Shown in pieces: positions 24,301 to 29,618 of a stretch of 64,000 nt of DNA. The notes beneath the pieces are model-generated. The model saw nothing but the letters and a program-made list of their open reading frames with translations, was not told the DNA's origin and made no database searches. Source of the stretch: Streptomyces luteogriseus (lineage in GTDB: Bacteria > Actinomycetota > Actinomycetes > Streptomycetales > Streptomycetaceae); the NCBI RefSeq assembly GCF_014205055.1, contig NZ_JACHMS010000001.1, forward strand, positions 2,852,001 through 2,916,000, read 5' to 3'. The stretch's first letter is position 1. Each line of letters begins with the position of its first letter. Made by a program: the position numbers and the translations under genes.

Positions 24301-27300
24301 CACGTAGGCGATCCGACCGGACAGCACACTGGGCGCCGTACCGGTCAGCACGTGCCCGTCGGCCTCCGAGGGCTCGTGGAGCCTGGGGCCGTACTCGGAG
24401 GGGCTGGCGCCGACGAAGACGCCGGTGCGGCTGCCGCGCAGCGACAGCGCGTCCACCCCGGCCCGCTCCAGCGCCTCCCACGACGTCTCCAGCAGCAACC
24501 GCTGCTGCGGGTCCATCGCCAGCGCCTCACGCGGCGAGATCCCGAAGAACGCCGCGTCGAACCCCGCCGCGTCCGCGAGGAAACCACCCTCGCCGGGAAA
24601 GTCCCGGGAGAGGGTCCAGCCCCGGTCCGCGGGCAACGGGGAGATGGCGTCGCCGTCCGCCGACACGAACTGCCAGAACTCCTCGGGCGAGCGGACCCCT
24701 CCGGGCAGCCGGCAGGCCATGCCCACGATCACGACGGGGTCGTCGGTGTGCGCCGCCGGGGGAACCGAGGGCAGGGCGGCGGGCCGGTCGGCGCCGTCGG
24801 ACGACAGCCTGCGCGCGAGGGCGTCCGGGGTCGGATGGTCGAAGAGCAGGGTGGTGGGGACCCGGCGCCCGGTCGCCTCGGTGAGCCGCTCGCCGAGCTC
24901 GGACAGCATCAGGGAGCTGAACCCCAGCTCCTTGAACGGCGCGTGTGCGGCGATGTCGTCCGGGGAGTCGTGCCCGAGCACCAGTGCCGCGGCCGCCCGG
25001 ACGGTCTCCAGCGTCGTACGGTCGCCGCGCGGTGCGCGCTGTGGCGTCGGCTCGTCGGCGCGACGGGGCTGGTGTCCGCCGGGGCCCCTGCGGGGGGCGG
25101 ACGAGGAGGCCGGGGCGGCCGTGTCGGGCAGCCAGTGGCGCCGCCGCTGGAACGCGTACGTGGGAAGCGGCACCCGCCGGGCACCGGCCTCGGTGGCCAA
25201 CTCCTCCCAGTGCATCGGCACACCGCGGACCTGCAGGGCGGCCAGCGCGGCGACAACCGCCTCCGGCTCCTCCCGGTCCCGGCCGCGCAGCAGGGGCACG
25301 GCCACGGCTTCGGCGCCGAGCAGGCAGTCCCGGGCCAGGGACGACAGCGTGCCGTCGGGGCCGAGTTCGAGCAAGGTGGTCGCGCCCTGCTCCTCCAGCA
25401 GGCGCACCCCGTCCAGGAAGCGCACGGTGGCGCGGGCGTGCCGTACCCAGTACTCCGGCGAGCGCGCCTCGGCCTCGGTGAGCAGGGCGCCCGTCTCGTT
25501 CGACACGATCGGGATGCGCGGTGCCGCGAAGGTCAGTTCCCCGGCGATCCGGCGGAACTCAGCGAGCATGCCGTCCATGTGCGGCGAGTGGAAGGCGTGG
25601 CTGACGCGCAGCCGCTTGGTCTTGCGGCCCTGGGCCGCCCAGTGCGCGGCGACGGCCAGGACGGCGTCCTCGTCACCGGCGAGCACGGTGGAGGCCGGGC
25701 CGTTCAGCGCGGCCGAGGCCACCGACTCACCGAGGAACGGCGCCAGTTCCTCCTCGGTGGCCTGGACGGACACCATCGCCCCGGTCGTCGGCTGGGCCTG
25801 CATCAGACGGCCGCGCGCCGCGACGAGCCTGCACGCGTCCGCGAGGGACAGCACGCCGGCGACGTGCGCCGCGGCCAGTTCGCCGACGGAGTGGCCGAGC
25901 AGCAGCCCAGGAGTCAGGCCGCACTGCTCGGCGAGCCGGAACAGGGCGACCTCGACGGCGAACAGCGCGGGCTGGGTGAACTCGGTCCGGTCCAGCAGGG
26001 CCGCCTGCTCGGACCCTTCCGCGGCGAAGAGCACCTCCCGCAGGGGCACCGGCAGCTGGGGGTCCAGGTGGGCGCACACCTCGTCCAGGGCGGCCGCGTA
26101 CTCCGGCGACGACCGGTACAGCCCGGCGGTCATGCCGGGACGCTGGCTGCCCTGCCCGGTGAAGAGGACCGCGAGCAGGCCGCCGGTCACGGTGCCGCGC
26201 ACCACGTCCGGGCCGGGCGCGCCGTCGGCGAGCCGGGCGAGGCCGTCGGCCATGTCCCGCGGCTCGTGGGCGAGCAGCACGGCACGGTGGTCGAACGCGG
26301 TGCGGCCGGTGGCCAGGGTGTGGGCGACGTCCTTCACGCGCAGCGGACCGTGTTCGTCGAGGTGCCGGCGCAGGTGGTGTGCCTGGTCGCGCAGCGCCTG
26401 CTCGTCCCGGCCCGTGACGAGCAGCGGCACGGGTGCGCCGGTGGGCCGGACGCCGGGCCCGGCGTCCGGGGCGACGCCGTCCCATTCGGTGAGCACCACA
26501 TGGCAGTTGGTGCCGCCCATGCCGAAGGAGCTCACGCCCACGGTGAGCGGGCCGGCCTCCCGCGGCCAGGGTTCGAGCGCCGTGACCACCCGGATGCCCA
26601 GCTCCTCCAGGGGAATGGCGGGGTTCGGGGTGGCGTGGTTGAGGCTGGCGGGGATCTCCCTGTGGCGTACGGCCAGCACGGCCTTGAGGAGGCCCGCGAT
26701 GCCGGCGGCGCCTTCGAGATGGCCGATGTTGGTCTTCACCGAGCCGACCAGCAGGGGCCGTTCGGCACTGCGGCCCGCGCCGAGCACGGCGCCGACGGCA
26801 GCGGCCTCCACGGGGTCGCCGGCGGGCGTGCCGGTGCCGTGCAGCTCCAGGTAGCCGACGGTGTCCGGGGAGATCCCGGCCTGCTCGTACGCGGTGCTCA
26901 GCACCGCCTGCTGGCCCTCGCGGTCGGGGACGGTGAGCCCCTCGCCGCCGCCGTCGTTGTTCACCGCACTGCCGGCCAGCACGCACAGGATGTCGTCGCC
27001 GTCCGCGACGGCGTCGGCCAGCGGCTTGAGGACGACGACACCGCCGCCCTCGCCGCGCACATAGCCGTTGGCGCGCGCGTCGAAGGTGTAGCAGCGGCCG
27101 TCCGGGGAGAGCGCCCCGAACCGTTCCACGGCGGCCGTGCTGTCCTCGGCGAGGATGAGGTTCACGCCTCCGGCCAGAGCCACGGAGCACTCGCCCCGAC
27201 GCAGGCTCTCGGCGGCCAGGTGCACGGCGACCAGGGACGACGACTGCCCCGAGTCGACCGTGAAGCTCGGCCCGTGCAGGCCCAGCGTGTAGGAGACGCG

Positions 27301-27765
27301 GTTGGCGATCATGCCCCGGTTGAGGCCGGTGGTCGTCTCCGGGGTGGTGGCGTCCGCACCGGAGGCCCGGGACAGCGCGGCGTAGTCGTCGGCGATGGTG
27401 CCGACGAAGACACCGGCGTTGCCACCGTCGAGGCGGGCGGGCAGGACGCCGGCGTCCTCGAGGGCTTCCCAGCACAGTTCCAGCATCAGCCGCTGCTGCG
27501 GGTCCATGACCGCGGCCTCGCGCGGTGAGATGCCGAAGAATCCGGCGTCGAAACGGTCGACCGAATCCAGGAAGCCACCCCGCCGGGGTGCGTACGGACG
27601 ATCCGGTGCGGCGGCGCCGACGGCATCCGTACCGTTTCGCAGAATGGCGCGGAATTCGGCCGGCCCAGCCGCACCGGGCAGCCGGCACGCCATTCCGACC
27701 ACCGCAATCGGCTGGGCGGATCGCGCCGCGAATTCAGCGACCTCTGACTCGGATCCACCCGCCAT
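9322..27765 (-). CDS. Modular type I polyketide synthase, loading module plus modules 1–3
   Basis: 6,147 residues; ATG at 27765 with AAGGGA about 5 bases upstream. Loading module: KS-like domain with Gln for Cys (SGQSSS near 175, i.e. KSQ), malonyl AT (GHSVG near 623, HAFH near 723), ACP (LGFSSL near 947). Module 1: KS (~1012–1418), AT (GHSIG, HAFH, malonyl), KR (GGTGALGA, LDD, GQGNY; B-type), ACP. Module 2: KS (~2482–2900), AT (GHSQG, YASH, methylmalonyl), KR (Trp motif, GQGGY, no LDD; A-type), ACP. Module 3: KS (~4010–4420), AT (HAFH, malonyl), DH (HPWLGDH near 4916), ER (~5370–5690, AAAGGVGMAAVQ), KR (TDD, GQGNY), ACP (LGFDSL near 6019), then a C-terminal docking tail. Predicted work: decarboxylate malonyl-ACP to an acetyl starter, then make a hydroxyl (M1), a methyl-branched hydroxyl (M2) and a fully reduced unit (M3). 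This matches the 2-hydroxypropyl/spiroketal end of oligomycins. Confidence 0.97.
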   Translation of the reverse strand: MAGGSESEVAEFAARSAQPIAVVGMACRLPGAAGPAEFRAILRNGTDAVGAAAPDRPYAPRRGGFLDSVDRFDAGFFGISPREAAVMDPQQRLMLELCWEALEDAGVLPARLDGGNAGVFVGTIADDYAALSRASGADATTPETTTGLNRGMIANRVSYTLGLHGPSFTVDSGQSSSLVAVHLAAESLRRGECSVALAGGVNLILAEDSTAAVERFGALSPDGRCYTFDARANGYVRGEGGGVVVLKPLADAVADGDDILCVLAGSAVNNDGGGEGLTVPDREGQQAVLSTAYEQAGISPDTVGYLELHGTGTPAGDPVEAAAVGAVLGAGRSAERPLLVGSVKTNIGHLEGAAGIAGLLKAVLAVRHREIPASLNHATPNPAIPLEELGIRVVTALEPWPREAGPLTVGVSSFGMGGTNCHVVLTEWDGVAPDAGPGVRPTGAPVPLLVTGRDEQALRDQAHHLRRHLDEHGPLRVKDVAHTLATGRTAFDHRAVLLAHEPRDMADGLARLADGAPGPDVVRGTVTGGLLAVLFTGQGSQRPGMTAGLYRSSPEYAAALDEVCAHLDPQLPVPLREVLFAAEGSEQAALLDRTEFTQPALFAVEVALFRLAEQCGLTPGLLLGHSVGELAAAHVAGVLSLADACRLVAARGRLMQAQPTTGAMVSVQATEEELAPFLGESVASAALNGPASTVLAGDEDAVLAVAAHWAAQGRKTKRLRVSHAFHSPHMDGMLAEFRRIAGELTFAAPRIPIVSNETGALLTEAEARSPEYWVRHARATVRFLDGVRLLEEQGATTLLELGPDGTLSSLARDCLLGAEAVAVPLLRGRDREEPEAVVAALAALQVRGVPMHWEELATEAGARRVPLPTYAFQRRRHWLPDTAAPASSSAPRRGPGGHQPRRADEPTPQRAPRGDRTTLETVRAAAALVLGHDSPDDIAAHAPFKELGFSSLMLSELGERLTEATGRRVPTTLLFDHPTPDALARRLSSDGADRPAALPSVPPAAHTDDPVVIVGMACRLPGGVRSPEEFWQFVSADGDAISPLPADRGWTLSRDFPGEGGFLADAAGFDAAFFGISPREALAMDPQQRLLLETSWEALERAGVDALSLRGSRTGVFVGASPSEYGPRLHEPSEADGHVLTGTAPSVLSGRIAYVLGLEGPALTVDTACSSSLVALHLAAQALRNGECDLALAGGVTVMATAGMFAEFARQGGLAPDGRCKAFADGADGTGWGEGVGLLAVQRLSDAVRDGRPVLAVVRGSAVNSDGASNGLTAPNGPSQQRVIRQALASAGLSPADVDVVEAHGTGTSLGDPIEAQALLATYGQDRADGRPLYLGSVKSNIGHTQAAAGVAGVIKSVLALRHGTLPKTLHVDAPSREVDWSAGAVELLTEAREWPETGRPRRAGVSAFGISGTNAHVILEEVPEQTRVDDRAERPAGVVPWVVSGRGEDALRAQAARLLDRVAGDPGLDPLDVGWSLAGTRAALEHRVVVSGADRDELLAGLRAVAEGVSAAGVVRGVAGDGGTALLFTGQGAQRLGMGRELYEAFPVFAAAFDEVCAHVDAGRERPLKEVVYGGDPALLEGTGWAQPALFAVEVALYRLLEAWGVRPDVLLGHSIGELAAAHVAGVWSLEDACRVVVARGRLMQALPAGGAMVAVEAAEDELPELPGGVSVAAVNGPRSLVLSGDEEPVLELAARLAGEGRRTKRLSVSHAFHSARMEPMLAEFAEVLASVEFRPAALPVISNLTGQPAGAELTTPEYWVRQVREAVRFADCVTTAHGQGIRRYLELGPDGVLTSLTHDTLAEQGLDAEVVAVPALRGDQPEPHALLTALGRLHATGLDVDWEAFFAPYGARTAELPTYAFQHRRYWMEPVTPSSAPVDPVRYHAEWEIVPDGATPSLGGAWAVVVPAGDDHDTTVLPEVTAALREHGARPVVVETDPAGADREEIADALRAALGEEEVRGVMSLLALDSGPAATAVLLQALTGLGGSGRLWSLTRGAVSVGRTDALTAPAQAQVWGMGRVAALEHPERWGGLLDLPDVLDERARTRLAAVLAGGTGEDQVAVRAAGMYARRLHRAAPRTPLTSDAGTTSEPGAGDRGRRPHGTVLVTGGTGALGAHIADWLAGSGTRHVLLTSRRGPDAEGTAELTARLRELGTEVTVAACDVADREALADLIAALPADRPLTGVVHAAGVLDDGVLDSLTPDRFAAVAGPKVTGARHLHELTRDLDLSLFVMFSSFAGTVGLAGQGNYAAANAYLDALAVHRAQLGLPATAVAWGSWSGAGMAGDSRVARDRLARTGLVPLDPAAALAALDRVIADGETAVTVADVDWERFAAGFAPGRPHPLLTRIPEAVRARPQETGPGSARPADRLAGLAGDELRQALDDMVGAEAAAVLGLPATDRAPADRTFKSLGFDSLIGVEFRNRLAAALGTRLPPSLIFDHPTPGRLVEHLAAGLENTGDRPGAADARPAARARTHDDPVVIVSAACRFPGGVRTPEDLWQLVLDGGDAIGPFPVDRGWDLDGLYDPDPSTPGTSYVREGGFLTGVADFDAAFFGISPREALAMDPQQRLLLETSWEALERAGIVPASLAGSRTGVFVGSNGQDYATLPHSSEVEGHVLTGTASSVLSGRIAYTLGLEGPALTVDTACSSALVALHLAVQALTSGECDLALAAGVTVMSGPDIFVEFSRQRGLSADGRCKAFGPDADGTGWAEGVGTVVLERLSDARRLGHEVLGVVRGTAVNQDGASNGLSAPNGPAQQRVIRQALAEAACTPSDVDAVEAHGTGTRLGDPIEAQALLATYGQDRPAGRPLYLGSVKSNIGHTQAAAGLAGVLKTLFALRHGQLPRTLHAPRPTPEVDWSEGAVALLTETRPWPAVDRPRRAGVSAFGVSGTNAHVILEQAPPPAAPDPAPAVRMPALDGPVQPWVLSAASGQALAELADRLREATPAAAPADVAQSLVSTRTIWAERAVLLADGPEEYTSALAALAGGEGDPRVVRGTADTRGRVVFVFPGQGAQWAGMAARLWESSPEFARWMDRCDKVLADLTDWSLADVIHQADGAPGLDRVDVLQPASWAVSVSLAALWRSCGVEPAGVVGHSQGEIAAACVAGALTLEDGAALVTLRSRLIREELSGHGGMVSVALSPADTEDRIARWEGRISLAAHNSRRSTVVAGEPEALAELLDACEADGVRARRIPVDYASHSPHVERIERQLTERAAGIVPRSAEIPFHSTTAGTRIDTAGLDAGYWYRNLRRPVLFGPVTEELLAQGHDVFLEMSPHPVLVPAVQDSADALTATAVAVGSLRRDDGGPERFLLSLAEAFVRGAPVDWAAVLGGTGTVTRPVELPTYPFQRTRFWPEPVPPATAPGGEDDAPLWQAVERGDLDAVAAELALQDGEALRDLVPALSGWRRRRKDSETLDTWRYRVTWAPVPPSAPAAPAGDWLLVTDDPDAAVTRWVSAALGEGAATVVRPADVPARSRTPQDTAWTGVVSLLGLTDRPHPRHPALPTGVADTVALLTALREAGVEAPLWCLTSGAVGTGGSDQVTAPRQAQLWGLGRVAGLETPATWGGLVDLPAEPDERTAAQLRAVLAADGTEQEYALRPAGAYVRRLVRAPLAGAAAPRSWRPRHDGTVVVTGGTGALGARVARWLAHAGAGHLLLTSRRGPAADGAAELADELRALGTEVTVAACDVADRAQLAEALAAVPEAFPVSAVIHTAGVSRDAPLTGTTLAELADVVAAKAVGARNLDELLAGHDLDAFVLFSSGAAIWGSAGQGGYAAANAYADALAADRRRRGLVATSVAWGSWAGGGMVDDDLARELIRRGVRSMDPERAIAALQQALDHDETALTVTDMDWARFAQTFTAARPRPLIDGIPEAAPAAPAEPAADVPALAARLADLPDGERDRELLDLVKTAAALALGHSGTESITPSKPFKELGFDSLTAVDLRNRLMAATGLRLPATLVFDHPTPRAAAESLRTLLFGSGTPAQTATPAPTAPAQPAAEDPVVVVAMACRYPGGTTTPEKFWDLVAAGDDGIGGFPTDRGWEVAPDAAFSRTGGFLADAVGFDAAFFGISPREALAMDPQQRLLLETSWEALERAGVDALSLRGSRTGVFVGAGSHDYSTLVTSLEGGQDYALTGAVGSVLSGRIAYVLGLEGPALTVDTACSSSLVALHLAAQALRNGECDLALAGGVAVMATPDAFDAFARQGGLAPDGRCKAFADGADGTGWGEGVGVLVLSRLSEARRHGRTVLAVVRGSAVNSDGASNGLTAPNGPSQQRVIRQALASAGLSPADVDVVEAHGTGTSLGDPIEAQALLATYGQDRADGRPLYLGSVKSNIGHTQAAAGVAGVIKSVLALRHGTLPKTLHVDAPSREVDWSAGAVELLTEAREWPETGRPRRAGVSAFGISGTNAHVILEEVPEQTRVDDRAERPAGVVPWVVSGRGEDALRAQAARLLDRVAGDPGLDPLDVGWSLAGTRAALEHRVVVSGADRDELLAGLRAVAEGVSAAGVVRGVAGDGGTALLFTGQGAQRLGMGRELYEAFPVFAAAFDEVCGQLDVLLERPLKEVVFGGDEAVLRRTEWAQPALFALEVALFRLVCSWGVRADVLVGHSIGELAAAHVAGVWSLEDACRVVVARGRLMQALPSGGAMVAVEAAEDELGVLPGGVSVAAVNGPRSLVLSGDEEPVLEVAARLAGEGRRTKRLSVSHAFHSARMEPMLAEFERVLASVEFRAARVPVVSNLTGEVAGAELTTPGYWVRQVREAVRFADCVGTALGRGVETFLELGPSGPLTAMVEEVLDQAGAGAVCVPALHPERPEDAALLHALATVFTTGATVDWTAPLAGTGARTVELPTYAFQHKRYWPQPAGVAARDLSAAGLAEAGHPLLTAWLPSPAGEEVLCTGRVSLATHPWLGDHTVLGTVLVPGTAFVDLACWAGDRIGCGALRELTLATPLTLAEDAAVRLRLVLGAPDDTGCRSVAVYSQPDGEDETTDWTRHAEGLLAPSGDASVLPPTDLEAWPVTGAEPIPLDGFYDELADAGFTYGPVFRGLRAAWRRDGEVFAEVSLPAGETGGFGVHPALLDAALHALGPAAQATDEPGSARLPFSWRDIRVHAVGADLLRVRLVRTEDGTVTLHGADAAGRPVVTVGSLVLRPLSPERLRAAAPASGDALFSTRWVPLDGADGTVGPPADCVLLGDPLDGAWRHHPHLDAFAEALADGKEEPGTVLARCPNDAADGGDPAEAARRCAQWALDLLQRWLDDDRLTDCHLVIGTLHAVTTGAEDEAATGTADLVGLAQSTVLGLVRSAQTENPGRITLADFDGTAPDPAHLALAVRQAEPEVAVRSGTLYARRLTRPDTGRALAVPPGPGPWRLDSTGRGTLDNLALVPHPEAGHPLAEGMVRIAVRAAGMNFRDVLIALDMYPGRADLGTECAGVVIETGPGVSELAPGDRVMGMVAGAFAPTAVADRRYLTRIPDGWSYETAAATPVAFLTAYYGLIDLARLGAGESVLVHAAAGGVGMAAVQLARHLGAEVYGTASEPKWGTLLDGGLDRAHIASSRTTAFADTVLAATGDAGVDVVLNSLAGEFADASLRTLARGGRFIEMGKTDLRDPERIAAEHPGVRYRSFDLGEAGADRIAEILAHLAELFASGVLTPLPVTVWDIRDAPAAFRALSQATLTGKAVLTVPATSFEAGETVLITGGTGTLGTLLARHLVTEHGLRHVTLAGRRGDDTEEIRQLRDEVAGAGARIDVVACDAGDEDALRHVLDTLTAERRLAGVVHAAGVTDDGVVSALDHGRLSAVLHPKVHGAWNLHRLTAHLRPRMFVLFSSASATLGAAGQGNYAAANAFLDALAEHRHTLGLPATSLAWGLWEQASGMTGRLQDRDRQRMSRSGIAPLSSAHGLELFDIARLTGLAALTPARLDLAGLRARYAHEPVPAVLRELVRIRPSAAPDATTPAAAPSGPTTLAERLAGLSAAEQQRHVLDLVRRHTAAVLGHGSADEIDPDQAFKSLGFDSLTAVELRNHLRTATSLAVPATLVFDHPTPAVLAAHLLELAAPPEQDPALRVMGELDRLEAGVEAMASGDPGHHEEVVTRLRRILRHLETSPAAADAGAEESSLETASAAEVLAFIDSEFGDLA
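13589..15555 (-). repeat. Module 3 copy of a KS–AT direct repeat (partner 22598–24564)
   Basis: The module 3 KS–AT DNA is colinear with that of module 1 at a constant offset of 9,009 bases. From about 14101 to 14975 I see only one mismatch (14830 versus 23839). Shorter identical blocks lie at ~13589–13720, ~15050–15150, ~15180–15310 and ~15415–15550, separated by divergent patches. This is far closer than the other KS–AT pairs in the same gene and suggests recent duplication or gene conversion. Confidence 0.85.
22598..24564 (-). repeat. Module 1 copy of a KS–AT direct repeat (partner 13589–15555)
   Basis: Counterpart of the module 3 segment at offset +9,009. The near-identical core is about 23110–23984, covering the C-terminal part of KS1, the KS–AT linker and the start of AT1. 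The KS N-terminus, parts of the KS middle and the AT specificity region differ. Confidence 0.85.
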
Positions 27766-27835
27766 GCGTTTCCCTTACGTCGCTCGGAATCTACGAAGCG
27801 CACTCCATGCGGCGCGGCGGCCGCAGGTCACACCG

Positions 27836-27883
27836 AATATCCGATCGGACGGCCCCTAGCCTCAACCACTACGCGACCCCTTA
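27836..27883 (-). promoter_or_regulatory. Putative promoter/operator of the first PKS gene
   Basis: On the minus strand, TTGAGG (27865–27860) and GATATT (27841–27836) are 18 bases apart and about 70 bases before the PKS ATG, so a housekeeping-type promoter is possible. Overlapping it are TAAGGGG (27883–27877) and TAGGGG (27858–27853), the latter 88 bases before the start. The same TAGGGG motif occurs at the same distance upstream of three other genes here. Both roles are inferred. Confidence 0.4.
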
Positions 27884-27972
27884 GACGGGACTCCGGTGCG
27901 GCTTTCACCCCTGCTGACCGGCCCTTTCCGTAATCCGGGGCGGGGTCGTCGCCCCAGGGGCGGGGGCCGGGC

Positions 27973-28020
27973 ACAGCGGTGCGGCGGCACCCCCGCTCCG
28001 GGGTGCCGCCGCACCGCTGT
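27973..28020 (-). terminator. Strong hairpin terminator after the P450 gene
   Basis: A perfect 21-bp inverted repeat (27973–27993 with 28000–28020) around a 6-base loop, starting 27 bases past the P450 stop at 28048. It separates the P450 transcript from the PKS promoter region, so PKS expression probably depends on its own promoter. No T-run follows, as is usual in Streptomyces. Confidence 0.85.
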
Positions 28021-28047
28021 TCGTCCGTTGCCGGAACCGGCCGCGGT

Positions 28048-29244
28048 TCACCAGTCGACGGGCAGTTCCTCCACGCCGTAGAACCCGAGGGAGTCGCGGA
28101 AGCGCAGTTCCTCGACGGGGACGGTCAGCCGCAACTCCGGCAGCCTGCGCAGCAGCGTCTCCAGGGCGATCTGGAGTTCGGCGCGTGCCAGGGTCTGACC
28201 CACGCACTGGTGGATACCGAAGCCGAAGCTCAGATGGGTGCGGGCGCCGCGTTGCAGGTCGAGTTCGTGGCCGCCGGGGTAGACCGTCTCGTCCCGGTTG
28301 GCGATGGAGAGCATGCACAGCACGCCGTCGCCCGCCTTGATCAGCTGCCCGCCGATCTCGACGTCCTCCAGGGCCACGCGTGCGAGGCCGTTCTGCACGA
28401 CCGTGAGGTAGCGCAGCAGTTCCTCGACGGCGCCCTTGATCAGGGACGAGTCGGCACGCAGCTGTGCCAGTTGCTCGGGGTGCTGCAACAGGGCGAGGGT
28501 GGACAGGCTGAGCATGCTGGAGGTCGTCTCGAGACCGCCGAGCAGCAACAGCAGTGCGGTGCCCGCCACTTCGTCGGTGGCCAGCTCTCCCTTGGTCAGC
28601 AAGGTGCTGATGAGCGCCTCGTCCGGCTGCTGCTGTTTCTCGGCCGTGAGCTTGTTCATGTACTCGGTGAGCTCGATGCGGGCCTTCATCATCGCCTCGG
28701 GGCCGACCCGGAAGTCCAGCATCTGACGGGCGCGGTCCTTGAAGAACTGGTGGTCCTCGAAGGGGACGCCGAGCAGCAGGCAGATGACCGCGGCCGGCAC
28801 GGGCAGCGCGAACCGGGACACCAGGTCCACCGGGCCGCCGTCCGCGATCATCCCGTCCAGGATGCCGTCGACCATGCTCTGGATCTGCGGGCGCAGCGCT
28901 TCGACCCGCTTGCCCTTGAACTCCGCGGTCAGCATCCGGCGACGCCGGATGTGTTCCTGCTCGTCGATCTCCGGGGTCGACTTGCGGGACTCCGCGACCA
29001 TCTTGCGCAGTTCCTCGGTCATGAGGGGGAAGTTGGGCAGCAGTGCGTCCGCGCTGAACCGCCGGTCGCCCAGGACCGCGTGCACTTCCTCGTGCCGGGT
29101 GATCATCCAGCACTCGCCGCCGCTCAAGGTCGCGGCCTTCACGACGGGACCCTCCTCCGCCGCCTGCCTGTACGGGCGCGGCACGTCGAAGGGGCAGCCG
29201 GCCTCGCGGGGGGAGGGCACGGTCAGGGCATGCTCGGTGGTCAC
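28048..29244 (-). CDS. Cytochrome P450 (macrolide-tailoring hydroxylase)
   Basis: I choose a GTG at 29244 (398 residues) because GAGGAG lies 7 bases upstream; an ATG at 29271 would add nine residues but has no ribosome site. The I-helix oxygen-binding stretch is LLGGLETTSS, the K-helix ExxR is EELLR, and the haem-thiolate loop is FGFGIHQCVGQ, all as in soluble bacterial class I P450s of the CYP105/107 kind. Ferredoxin and reductase are not encoded nearby. It lies between the LuxR genes and the PKS, in the same direction, and ends at a strong terminator. In an oligomycin-type pathway the single P450 (OlmB in S. avermitilis, as I recall) adds the tertiary C-12 hydroxyl, which is the most likely job here. 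The P450 assignment is certain; the substrate position is inferred. Confidence 0.95.
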   Translation of the reverse strand: MTTEHALTVPSPREAGCPFDVPRPYRQAAEEGPVVKAATLSGGECWMITRHEEVHAVLGDRRFSADALLPNFPLMTEELRKMVAESRKSTPEIDEQEHIRRRRMLTAEFKGKRVEALRPQIQSMVDGILDGMIADGGPVDLVSRFALPVPAAVICLLLGVPFEDHQFFKDRARQMLDFRVGPEAMMKARIELTEYMNKLTAEKQQQPDEALISTLLTKGELATDEVAGTALLLLLGGLETTSSMLSLSTLALLQHPEQLAQLRADSSLIKGAVEELLRYLTVVQNGLARVALEDVEIGGQLIKAGDGVLCMLSIANRDETVYPGGHELDLQRGARTHLSFGFGIHQCVGQTLARAELQIALETLLRRLPELRLTVPVEELRFRDSLGFYGVEELPVDW

Positions 29245-29308
29245 GGTGGATCTCCTCGTGTCGGTCGTCATGACGGGTGTCGTGACGGTTCTCGTGGGGG
29301 GCGAGGCA

Positions 29309-29574
29309 GTCGTCGCGCCGGGCTCGGCGGTTGTCGCGCCGGCGCTCGGCAGTCGTCGTGTCAGGGCTCGGCAGTCGTCGTGTCAGGGCTCGGTGGTCAT
29401 CGCGCCGGGGCTCGGCGGTCGTCGTGTCAGGGCTCGGTGGTCATCGCGCCGGGCTCGGCGGGTCTCGTGTCGGAGCTCGGCAGTCGTCGCGCCGGGCTCG
29501 ACAGTCGCGGTGTTCGGATCGCGCCGGTCGCCGTACCCGAGCGCGCCGGTCGTCGCACCCGAGCACGCCCGTCG
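29309..29574. repeat. Tandem 21–23-base repeat array upstream of the P450 gene
   Basis: About twelve degenerate head-to-tail units, each starting GTCGTC/GTCATC/GTTGTC and ending near GGGCTCGGCR, fill most of the gap between the LuxR stop (29619) and the P450 start. The first nine (to ~29503) are close copies; the last three keep the period but drift to GTCGYCGYACCCGAGC. There is no spacer pattern, so it is a minisatellite, not a CRISPR array. Role unknown; it lies where the P450 leader or promoter would be. Confidence 0.85.
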
Positions 29575-29618
29575 TCCACGGCCGGCGGCCGACGGGGCGC
29601 CGGCCGCTGTGCGCGGAG

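Noticed and set aside
29309..29574. CRISPR-like array
   Set aside because: Repeats are contiguous without unique spacers, degenerate, and there are no cas genes; tandem minisatellite instead. The same applies to 39442–39543 and 58216–58632.
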